A stretch of 8,783 nt of DNA, taken from assembly GCA_003491845.1 (NCBI GenBank), contig DNBN01000206.1, positions 1,161-9,943 of the forward strand, read 5' to 3'. This document shows positions 1-5,605 of this stretch, piece after piece (the first letter of the stretch is position 1; each line of letters opens with the position of its first letter). The notes beneath the pieces are model-generated. The model did not search any database and had not been told where the DNA came from. It saw only the letters and a list, made by a program, of their open reading frames with translations. The stretch comes from Porticoccaceae bacterium (lineage in GTDB: Bacteria > Pseudomonadota > Gammaproteobacteria > Pseudomonadales > Porticoccaceae). A program made the position numbers and the translations under genes.

Positions 1-70
1 ATTATGCGAAATTGTATACTATTTTTCTTAGGTTATCGATCTGAAAATCTGTTTATAAATAAGTGATGTT

Positions 71-110
71 GTCAATATGTCAATATGTCGATATGTCAAT
101 ATGTCAATAT
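71..110. repeat. 8-bp tandem repeat, five copies
   Basis: Five head-to-tail copies of the unit gtcaatat fill 40 bp. Only the middle copy (87-94) differs, reading gtcgatat. Read on the minus strand, the four intact copies each contain TTGACA, a perfect sigma-70 -35 hexamer, at 8-bp intervals. No gene overlaps the array. The nearest gene candidate is the minus-strand reading frame ending at 183, so the array lies downstream of it. Any promoter using the repeats would read out of the left edge of the window. The array could be a slippage-prone repeat or a set of protein-binding sites; the sequence alone does not decide. Confidence 0.9.
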
Positions 111-182
111 CTATCTGTTGTTTGTTACCGAAAGAGAGCTATCTAAGTTGTTTTTTTAACTTCAGCAAAGCGTCAATTGACC

Positions 183-398
183 TTATTTTTCTGACTTTTT
201 CCACAAAAACGATCGAATAACAAAAGAAGCTGCCATTCCCAAAATCAACACTAGTAAGGTAATTTTGTCCCTATGGGGTGTTTCGGGCATCCAAATGTTC
301 TGACTTTCTAGATAAAACAGGATGTACATTGCCGCGAGTAATGGGCTAAATGAGACTACATTTTGCAACTGTTTTCGAAGTCTAGTTCGTTTGTTCAT
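183..398 (-). CDS. Possible small two-helix membrane protein
   Basis: I do not recognise this protein. The 71-residue form starts at ATG 396-398 and begins MNKRTRLRKQ. A basic N-terminus is followed by a hydrophobic segment (about residues 14-33), a polar turn and a second hydrophobic segment (about 47-66), ending in a basic KKSEK tail. That is the layout of a helical hairpin with both ends in the cytoplasm. The frame stays open upstream to a GTG at 557, giving 124 residues. I prefer the short form because the extra N-terminus does not look protein-like and the GTG would leave only 38 bp to the divergent gene at 596. Neither start has a clear Shine-Dalgarno sequence. The reading frame could be spurious. 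Confidence 0.4.
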   Translation of the reverse strand: MNKRTRLRKQLQNVVSFSPLLAAMYILFYLESQNIWMPETPHRDKITLLVLILGMAASFVIRSFLWKKSEK

Positions 399-426
399 AA
401 AATAGCGCGCCGAGCATAAAGCATTA

Positions 427-438
427 TATGCTAGCATA
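427..438. promoter_or_regulatory. 12-bp perfect palindrome between divergent genes
   Basis: TATGCTAGCATA is a perfect palindrome lying 28 bp upstream of the preferred start of the small membrane protein and about 160 bp upstream of the gene at 596. An overlapping short hairpin (gcat-tat-atgc, 421-431) is nearby. Its place between divergent starts would suit an operator, but no recognised family consensus is visible and an AT-rich palindrome of this size could arise by chance. Confidence 0.25.
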
Positions 439-583
439 GTTATTTTTGAGACGGTAGTTATGCCATCTGGCAGCGATTTATAGTAGTACAGTGAGCAAAC
501 AGCCAGAGCTTCTGACCTATAGGCATGGTGGCTGTGAGCTAGTCTATGTTGCGACACTTCACCAACCTACAAATTTTGTTAGC

Positions 584-589
584 GAAGGG
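584..589 (+). promoter_or_regulatory. Shine-Dalgarno sequence of the 596 gene
   Basis: GAAGGG sits 6 bases before the ATG at 596, a workable ribosome-binding site that supports this start. No convincing -35/-10 pair is visible upstream. Confidence 0.6.
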
Positions 590-595
590 TTTTGA

Positions 596-1537
596 ATGAT
601 CTTGAAGTTGTCACAAGTACTTAAGCTCAAGGTACTCAATCAGTGGGGCTTGTTTGTGGTGTGCTGCGCAGTTATGAGTGTGTTCAACCTTCTAGCTATG
701 GCAGGGCAAAACATAGCAACGCCTGAAGGTGTATCCCATATGATAGGCTATTCTGTGAGATGGGCCGTACCTTTTATCTATTTGGCCATTGCAGCTTCCG
801 CTATTAAAATTCTTTTCAAAGGCGCTTTGTCAAACTGGCTGTTGCGCAACAGAAAGTATATTGGATTGGTGTTTGGTTTTGCTATGGCGTGGCAAGCTGT
901 TTTTATTTATATATTGTCTACATTCCATGTAGATTACTACTACTCGGATGTTTACGTATTTCGCGATGAGCTTGAGGGTAGTATAGGATATATTTTCTTA
1001 ACGGCTATGATACTCACATCGTTCAATATTGCCCGCAAAAAGATCACTCAAAAACAATGGACACTCATTCAAAAGAGTGGTGTTTATTTTCTCTGGGCCT
1101 ATCCTTTTAGCGTGTATTGGTGGAATCTGTTTTACTATCCCTTCATCGAAGGCGGAGGTAATCCGGAGTTACATGATTATGTTTTTTATGTCGCTGGATT
1201 CATCGTGGTTGCGTTGAGGATTTTTGCTTGGGGTAAATTGCGACTTTTAGCTAATCAAAAAGCTAAACATCAAGTTCAATTACCTTCTGGTGTTAAATTT
1301 TTTGGCAGCACATTAGTTGTTATAGGATTAATAGTATCGGCCACCGGCCATTACTGGTTTGAACCAGTTACTACTGTACTTTCCGGTCCCCAGTGGGCTG
1401 CACAGACCTCATTATGGCTACCTTTTTGGCCACTTGAGCCGTTCTTTTCCTTGATTATTATTGGTGCAGGGACTGCAATTAAAACAGGCAGAGGGTATGT
1501 GTCATCAACCATTGGGTCTTCCGGTAGGGTGAACTAA
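596..1537 (+). CDS. Ferric-reductase-like membrane protein lacking haem histidines
   Basis: A 313-residue polytopic membrane protein with about eight hydrophobic segments, roughly at residues 17-36, 57-75, 88-108, 128-146, 160-181, 194-212, 235-250 and 278-295. The middle resembles the ferric-reductase-like/MsrQ-YedZ domain: an RNRKYIGLVF stretch entering one helix, then SIGYIFLTAM and TSFNIARKK, then a Trp-x-x-Ile-Gln-Lys turn leading into GVYFLWAYPF. Members of that family carry b-type haem between helices and pass electrons through the membrane. Recalled family patterns have His where this protein has Gln100 and Gln159. Its only histidines (48, 111, 193, 225, 252) are near helix ends or in loops, so canonical haem binding looks lost. 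I see no MsrP-type partner gene beside it. The family assignment is by pattern from memory; the cellular function is unknown. The 3' end converges with the Sel1 gene after 3 bp and I see no terminator. Confidence 0.85.
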   Translation: MILKLSQVLKLKVLNQWGLFVVCCAVMSVFNLLAMAGQNIATPEGVSHMIGYSVRWAVPFIYLAIAASAIKILFKGALSNWLLRNRKYIGLVFGFAMAWQAVFIYILSTFHVDYYYSDVYVFRDELEGSIGYIFLTAMILTSFNIARKKITQKQWTLIQKSGVYFLWAYPFSVYWWNLFYYPFIEGGGNPELHDYVFYVAGFIVVALRIFAWGKLRLLANQKAKHQVQLPSGVKFFGSTLVVIGLIVSATGHYWFEPVTTVLSGPQWAAQTSLWLPFWPLEPFFSLIIIGAGTAIKTGRGYVSSTIGSSGRVN

Positions 1538-1540
1538 CTG

Positions 1541-2740
1541 TTAACGGCAACCCTTAAAGTTAGACTCATAACATTTAAGCGCTTTGCTCTGTGCTTGCTC
1601 AAGTTGAGAAGTTGACATAACAGATTTGATTTCCTCTATTGCTTTATTTGCCTCTGCACTGCCTTGAGTTTTTGCCATTGAGTACCAAAGGTATGCATCT
1701 ACACTGCTCTTGGGGGTACCTTGACCCAGTTCGTACATTCGGCCAAGACTCTGCTGCGAGAAAACATTTCCTTGCGCAGCAGCGTTGTGATACCACTGCA
1801 ACGCTTCTCGATTATCTCTGCGCACACCTCTTTCCAATCTATAAGCGTCAGCAAGTTTATGTTGCGCAAGAATATGGCCACTTTGCGCAGCTTTTTTAAA
1901 CCAATAAACGGCTTTTATATCATCAGTTACAAGTGTTATTCCATCTGATAGTTTGGTGGCTAGACGATACTGAGTTTCTGAATCACCATTGGATGCTGCC
2001 CGTTCGTACCATTTTAGTGCTTCAGTGTCATCTTCGGGTATTCCCAAGCCGGTTGCCAACATAAAAGCTAATCTATATTGACTGTCTATGTTACCTGCTT
2101 CAGATGATGCTCTGTACCATTTACTGGCTAGTATTTTATCTTCCTCAACGCCTTCTCCGTAGTCATACATAAAGGCTAATCGTGTTATGGCTTCTTCTCT
2201 TCCCTGTTCCCCTGCCTGCGAGAACCAGTAAAACGCTTTAGCGTCATCTTCTGGAATACCTTCCCCATAACCATACATAAAGCCGAGTCGAGTTTGCGCA
2301 TCAACTTGGCCCTGTTCTGCAGCCATTAGATAATATTGCTCGGCTTTTGCATTATCTTCAGTCACTCCTTCGCCATGATCAAACATGTTGCCCAGGTAGT
2401 ACTGAGCTGAGGCATTACCACCATTAGCAGCTACGGCATACCAGCGGATAGCTTCTCTATTGTTTTCAGGCATGCCATCACCATTATCAAACATTATACC
2501 CAGTTTTAGTTGAGCGTTAGTTATACCCCTTTCTGCTGGTTTTCTGAACCATTGCATGGCTTTTTTGAAGTCTCGTTCTACGCCCTGACCATTGAAATAC
2601 ATCATGCCCAGATCAAATTGTGCCGATGCGTCTCCATTTTGAGCACGTCTCAGGGTATTTTTAAAGTCAGGCGTTGTCGATTCACAGAGTGGTGATGAGA
2701 GTAAAAATGAAATAAAGATAAACTTCGCAATATTATGCAT
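1541..2740 (-). CDS. Secreted Sel1-repeat protein
   Basis: A 399-residue protein with a short signal peptide (about residues 1-21, hydrophobic core IFISFLLSSPL). Cys19 lies in a poor lipobox context (SPLC), so a soluble periplasmic protein is more likely than a lipoprotein. Residues 37-360 form about nine consecutive 36-residue Sel1-like repeats, recognisable by AQ-x-x-LG-x-MY, a G-x-G turn, D-x-x-KA-x-x-WY and A-x-x-G. Sel1 repeats fold as paired helices in a TPR-like solenoid that binds other proteins; no enzyme domain is present. The tail carries Cys390 and Cys398, which could form a disulfide. Repeat 7 is the most divergent, lacking the G-x-G turn. The start is supported by AGAGAA 6 bases before the ATG. 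The gene probably shares a transcript with the 81-residue gene 48 bp upstream. The binding partner is unknown. Confidence 0.93.
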   Translation of the reverse strand: MHNIAKFIFISFLLSSPLCESTTPDFKNTLRRAQNGDASAQFDLGMMYFNGQGVERDFKKAMQWFRKPAERGITNAQLKLGIMFDNGDGMPENNREAIRWYAVAANGGNASAQYYLGNMFDHGEGVTEDNAKAEQYYLMAAEQGQVDAQTRLGFMYGYGEGIPEDDAKAFYWFSQAGEQGREEAITRLAFMYDYGEGVEEDKILASKWYRASSEAGNIDSQYRLAFMLATGLGIPEDDTEALKWYERAASNGDSETQYRLATKLSDGITLVTDDIKAVYWFKKAAQSGHILAQHKLADAYRLERGVRRDNREALQWYHNAAAQGNVFSQQSLGRMYELGQGTPKSSVDAYLWYSMAKTQGSAEANKAIEEIKSVMSTSQLEQAQSKALKCYESNFKGCR

Positions 2741-2788
2741 ACTAAATTCTCTTTCATTGAGAGGTTATTTGCAATTATAAAAAGTTTA

Positions 2789-3034
2789 CTAATCTGCTAC
2801 GCCAATATAACGGAGCAGTGCTTCTCTGGGAAGACCTTTGTGGTGTTGAATGATAAGCCTCTCTTCTTCCGCTACCATTCTATCGAAGTACGCCGTACCA
2901 AGATCGTCGCTATCACCAGCCAGCTGTCGGCGTGTGTTAGCTCTCTCTATTGCCTTTTCATAGATTTCTTGACCGTAATCCTCGACAAAAGACTCATAAT
3001 TTTGTCTTGTAAGCTTTTTTAGAAAGTTGAACAT
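2789..3034 (-). CDS. Hypothetical 81-residue protein upstream of Sel1 gene
   Basis: I do not recognise this protein. It is 81 residues, highly charged and without membrane segments or a signal peptide, so probably cytoplasmic. It begins MFNFLKKLTRQNY, and most of the chain looks helical: residues about 13-40 and 48-77 are rich in Glu, Arg, Lys and Ala with amphipathic spacing. A short GDSDDLG stretch near residue 42 may be a turn. The start has no strong Shine-Dalgarno sequence. It lies 48 bp upstream of the Sel1-repeat gene on the same strand, close enough for one transcript. The plus strand also carries a 95-codon reading frame across this stretch, but that one is Cys-rich and looks unlike a protein. 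The balanced composition and operon-like placement favour the minus-strand call. Confidence 0.65.
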   Translation of the reverse strand: MFNFLKKLTRQNYESFVEDYGQEIYEKAIERANTRRQLAGDSDDLGTAYFDRMVAEEERLIIQHHKGLPREALLRYIGVAD

Positions 3035-3120
3035 GTCATGCCGTACCGTGTTTCATATCAAAAATATATTCCAAAAATCACGCGGCTAATATTACACCAT
3101 GGAAACGCATTATTCTACGC

Positions 3121-3142
3121 ATAAAAGTGTGCGGCAGCACAC
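3121..3142 (-). terminator. Possible terminator of the cysteine dioxygenase transcript
   Basis: GTGTGC and GCACAC (3127-3132 and 3137-3142) form a perfect 6-bp stem around a 4-base loop. Read on the minus strand, the stem is followed directly by TTTTAT, as in an intrinsic terminator. It lies about 180 bp beyond the cysteine dioxygenase stop codon and upstream of the 81-residue gene. The short stem and short T run make it weak. Confidence 0.4.
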
Positions 3143-3292
3143 AGTGTGAGGTTTTACTAGTCCTAGTTCTTGTCTTAAGTGACTGGCCTTGGATAAATAG
3201 ATACATAATTTGCATATTAAGTAGAAAAAGTTGCGAAAACAAGAAAGATAGCTTACCAGTAATCAGTTGATACCGATGTTTTTCATGCCAAA

Positions 3293-3304
3293 GTTAATAT
3301 TAAC
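3293..3304. repeat. 12-bp perfect palindrome after cysteine dioxygenase gene
   Basis: GTTAATATTAAC is a perfect palindrome 19 bp beyond the cysteine dioxygenase stop codon. It is all A/T inside and is not followed by a T run, so it is a poor terminator. It could be a protein-binding site or chance. Confidence 0.35.
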
Positions 3305-3323
3305 AAGAATTTGATTTATAGGT

Positions 3324-3926
3324 TTAATTACCTCGCGCGGGGCTATCCACTGTCATAGTCGCATCTGCTGCAATATTGACATGACTGTCATAGTGCATTT
3401 CTTTTTTAAGAAAAGTACCTGTACTCGGTTTAAATATATTGCAAGATGTTATTGGCTTGGCATAGAGATGAAGTGACAAACCTCTTTCAACGCCAACATT
3501 ATGCAGGCTATGAACCCCAATAAAGTCAGTCATATATGTTACTGTTTTAGCGGATGCATGTTTGGTTTCTTGGTGAACTAACTGATTATTCTCTTGATTA
3601 TAGATAACTTCTTCGAATTCGCCCTGTACAAAATACATCCAGCATTCTTCTGAATTATGGTCATGAATGGCAGTTTTTTGCCCAGGCTGCCAGCATATTA
3701 AAATTAATTCAAAGCGCTCATTATACTCGATACAGACGCGAGTGTGATGCTTCTCAGACCATAGGCTGTAAGGCGTTATGTTGGAAGGATCAATTATAAT
3801 ATGTTGCGCTACAGAGAGAAAATCAGCAGTTTCCGTATTCTTTAATACTGCAACCAGCTGCTTTAGGCTAGTAATCGGTTCACCTTCAGAATTATGGTTA
3901 ATGGTTCCATCTGTTGGAGCAAGCAT
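3324..3926 (-). CDS. cdoA: Cysteine dioxygenase (type I, Arg-type)
   Basis: This single-domain cupin is predicted to oxidise L-cysteine with O2 to cysteine sulfinate, using a mononuclear non-haem iron in the cytoplasm. In the 200-residue form the iron ligands are His88 and His90 (motif IHDHNSE) and His139 (GVHSLHN). SLHLY supplies His153 and Tyr155, matching the catalytic His155/Tyr157 of mammalian enzymes. Arg63 aligns with the rat Arg60 that binds the cysteine carboxylate, favouring cysteine over 3-mercaptopropionate. Cys95 aligns with rat Cys93, so the Cys-Tyr cross-linked cofactor could form. I chose ATG 3924-3926 because AAGGA lies 8 bases before it; an in-frame ATG at 3933-3935 overlaps that site and would add only three residues. 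The gene follows the hydrolase gene after 87 bp on the same strand. Alignment to the rat enzyme is from memory. Confidence 0.93.
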   Translation of the reverse strand: MLAPTDGTINHNSEGEPITSLKQLVAVLKNTETADFLSVAQHIIIDPSNITPYSLWSEKHHTRVCIEYNERFELILICWQPGQKTAIHDHNSEECWMYFVQGEFEEVIYNQENNQLVHQETKHASAKTVTYMTDFIGVHSLHNVGVERGLSLHLYAKPITSCNIFKPSTGTFLKKEMHYDSHVNIAADATMTVDSPARGN

Positions 3927-3934
3927 TTTGTGCA

Positions 3935-3939
3935 TCCTT
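3935..3939 (-). promoter_or_regulatory. cdoA: Shine-Dalgarno sequence deciding the cdoA start
   Basis: Read on the minus strand this is AAGGA, 8 bases before the ATG at 3926. The upstream in-frame ATG at 3935 overlaps the site and so would have no usable spacing. This favours the 200-residue start. Confidence 0.65.
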
Positions 3940-3972
3940 GGTAGAGTTTGTAAAAAGGCTCGATTCTAATAG

Positions 3973-4003
3973 TGTATAACCTACACCTTCATTGTACCGT
4001 AAA
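3973..4003 (-). promoter_or_regulatory. cdoA: Weak candidate promoter of cdoA
   Basis: In the 87-bp gap between the hydrolase and cysteine dioxygenase genes, TTTACG (3998-4003) and TATACA (3973-3978) on the minus strand resemble -35 and -10 boxes, but the 19-bp spacer is long. Read-through from the hydrolase gene is an alternative. Confidence 0.25.
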
Positions 4004-4013
4004 AGCGACTTTA

Positions 4014-4991
4014 TCAGTCTTTATTTGGGTCAGAAATGCCAAACCCAAGACTTGCTAACCATGTTACCACATCACGATAAACATCAGATCTATTGGTTTC
4101 GTTTAATATTTCGTGACGGGCCTTAGGATAAATAGTTTTTTTAACATTGGATATTCCCGCATTCAAAAGGACCTTCTCCAAAGCGATAATGCCCTTAGAC
4201 TGATTGCTTACAGGGTCATCTTGTCCCGCGAAAAGATGTATTTGCAAGTTTTTGTCCAACTTCGCCATGGACTTAGTTTGAGAGAGTTCTGACATGCCGA
4301 TCAAAAAGTCACACCATGATTGGCTCGTCAATGGTCCCCCACATAGAGGGTCAGCAATATAGGCATCCACAATATCTGGATCTCTAGATAGCCAGTCAGA
4401 AGATGTTCTAGTAGGTTTAAAAGCGTTATTAAAATGACCAAAGGATATTTTTTCCAGAAGGCTACTTGGATGTGCACGACCAACTCGAAAACGCTCTATA
4501 CGAGCTATAAGACTGGCAATTTTCCATGTTGCGCTATTTGCATAATTTGATCCAGATAGAATAACAGCAGACAGCGGACTTCCCAGCAGTGCGTTCAATC
4601 CAACGTTATACTTTTGGCATAAATGCGTAGCCATAAAAGAACCCATGCTATGCCCTAATATTACGAGAGGCAAATCATTTTGAGAATCAATATGCCTCAG
4701 TAACTGCCACTGATCATCAATCATTTGATTCCATCCGTTTTCGTTTGCCACATGATAGCTTTTGCCCATGTTTTTGCCCGTCTGACCATGGCCGCGATGA
4801 TCTCCTGCGGTAACCATTATATTATGTGTGTTGAGAAATCTAGCAAAATCATCATATCGTGCACTGTGCTCTGACATGCCATGCATAATATGGAGCCATA
4901 AGACTGGTTCTGTGGGGCGCCATTCTAGGTAATGCATGTTGCCCTTATCGCCGCTTGTAAAAGGAAGCTTTGTGTAATCTATGTCGCTCAT
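4014..4991 (-). CDS. Alpha/beta hydrolase, monoacylglycerol lipase/lysophospholipase-like
   Basis: A 325-residue alpha/beta hydrolase of the serine aminopeptidase S33/Hydrolase_4 group, which includes monoacylglycerol lipases and PldB-type lysophospholipases. HGMSEH (37-42), followed by ARYDDFARFL, matches the conserved oxyanion-loop region. DHRGHG (64-69) is the strand-4 motif, and GHSMG (113-117) is the nucleophile elbow with Ser115. Asp259 in GQDDPV and His293 in ARHE complete the triad. Residues about 140-230 form the lid or cap. There is no signal peptide, so a cytoplasmic or membrane-associated esterase on lipid-like esters is likely; the exact substrate cannot be read. The start is backed only by a weak AGG 9 bases upstream. 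The gene lies upstream of the cysteine dioxygenase gene and may share its transcript, though no common pathway is evident. Confidence 0.92.
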   Translation of the reverse strand: MSDIDYTKLPFTSGDKGNMHYLEWRPTEPVLWLHIMHGMSEHSARYDDFARFLNTHNIMVTAGDHRGHGQTGKNMGKSYHVANENGWNQMIDDQWQLLRHIDSQNDLPLVILGHSMGSFMATHLCQKYNVGLNALLGSPLSAVILSGSNYANSATWKIASLIARIERFRVGRAHPSSLLEKISFGHFNNAFKPTRTSSDWLSRDPDIVDAYIADPLCGGPLTSQSWCDFLIGMSELSQTKSMAKLDKNLQIHLFAGQDDPVSNQSKGIIALEKVLLNAGISNVKKTIYPKARHEILNETNRSDVYRDVVTWLASLGFGISDPNKD

Positions 4992-5554
4992 GATAGGTAG
5001 CCTGATGATGGTAAAAAAGTGTCGCGAGTATGTTACTTAACCAAAATACTAAAATCCGATAGCTTACCACAGCCTTTTATAGAGCATATACCTGCTAAGG
5101 TGTTGGGTTGAGAATGGATGCATATATGCGGCTATTATGGATATTATTTTGCCATTATCTTATTTTTTTAGTGTCACTAATGCTCTGTAAAAGTAAGTAG
5201 CAACAGGAATTTATTGGCTTATCAACCGACACAGTCAACTAGATCATCAAACGATTGACCTTAGAGCTTGCAAGCAGAGTCCATGTAAAATATCTCTTAC
5301 TTTTATTCTGTTAGATACGGCTAACTATAAAATTGAATTGGCTTCGTCTTTCACCAATGAACCCTGCTGCCTGACAAGTTCGGCATTGCTGCTACTGAGC
5401 AAGAGAGTCATCCTCACTTGAGGTCGTAATTGAGCGTTTTAGCGCTGATCGTGTAGCCTTATCCAATGCAATTATTCTCTAATATGTCTTTAATCAAGAT
5501 TAGTCTCGTGACTAGGGGTAAATCAGTCTTAAGCCTCATTTTATGGCGACAAAT
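4992..5554. other. Gene-free stretch between hydrolase and receptor genes
   Basis: About 560 bp with no credible coding region on either strand. It must hold the promoter of the hydrolase gene near its left end, but I see only weak candidates (a TATATG-like box at about 5085-5090 on the minus strand with a poor -35). A 10-bp palindrome GCATATATGC lies at 5120-5129. I see no tRNA-like fold or mobile-element end. Confidence 0.6.
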
Positions 5555-5585
5555 AAAAAGGGCGACTGATTGAGTCGCCCTTTTT
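5555..5585 (-). terminator. Strong hairpin terminator of the receptor gene
   Basis: The arms at 5555-5567 and 5573-5585 pair perfectly over 13 bp around a 5-base loop. The core is GGGCGACT/AGTCGCCC, flanked by A5 and T5. It lies 20 bp beyond the receptor stop codon and reads as an intrinsic terminator on the minus strand. The flanking A and T runs make it potentially bidirectional, but no plus-strand gene leads into it. Confidence 0.93.
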
Positions 5586-5605
5586 GCTTTCTACAAACGC
5601 TGCGA

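Larger units (their letters stand above)
3035..3323. other. Intergenic region with two inverted repeats
   Basis: About 290 bp without a gene, between the 81-residue gene start and the cysteine dioxygenase stop. It holds a terminator-like hairpin (3121-3142) and a 12-bp palindrome (3293-3304). A promoter for the 81-residue gene is expected at about 3035-3120, which is AT-rich, but I cannot pick out a convincing -35/-10 pair. Confidence 0.6.

Noticed and set aside
71..110. CRISPR array or plasmid-type iterons with an origin
   Set aside because: The units are only 8 bp with no spacers, and no replication gene is visible nearby.
461..472. Short dyad TGCCA-TC-TGGCA
   Set aside because: It is too short and has no supporting context to call as an operator or hairpin.
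399..557. GTG-started N-terminal extension of the small membrane protein
   Set aside because: The extension has a non-protein-like composition, no clear ribosome-binding site, and would leave only 38 bp for two divergent promoters.
1639..2695. Several short reading frames within the Sel1 gene, antisense or in another frame
   Set aside because: They lie entirely inside a clearly coding repeat protein and show no family motifs.
2735..3022. 95-codon plus-strand reading frame opposite the 81-residue gene
   Set aside because: It is Cys-rich with irregular composition and overlaps the Sel1 start; the minus-strand frame looks more like a protein and fits an operon.
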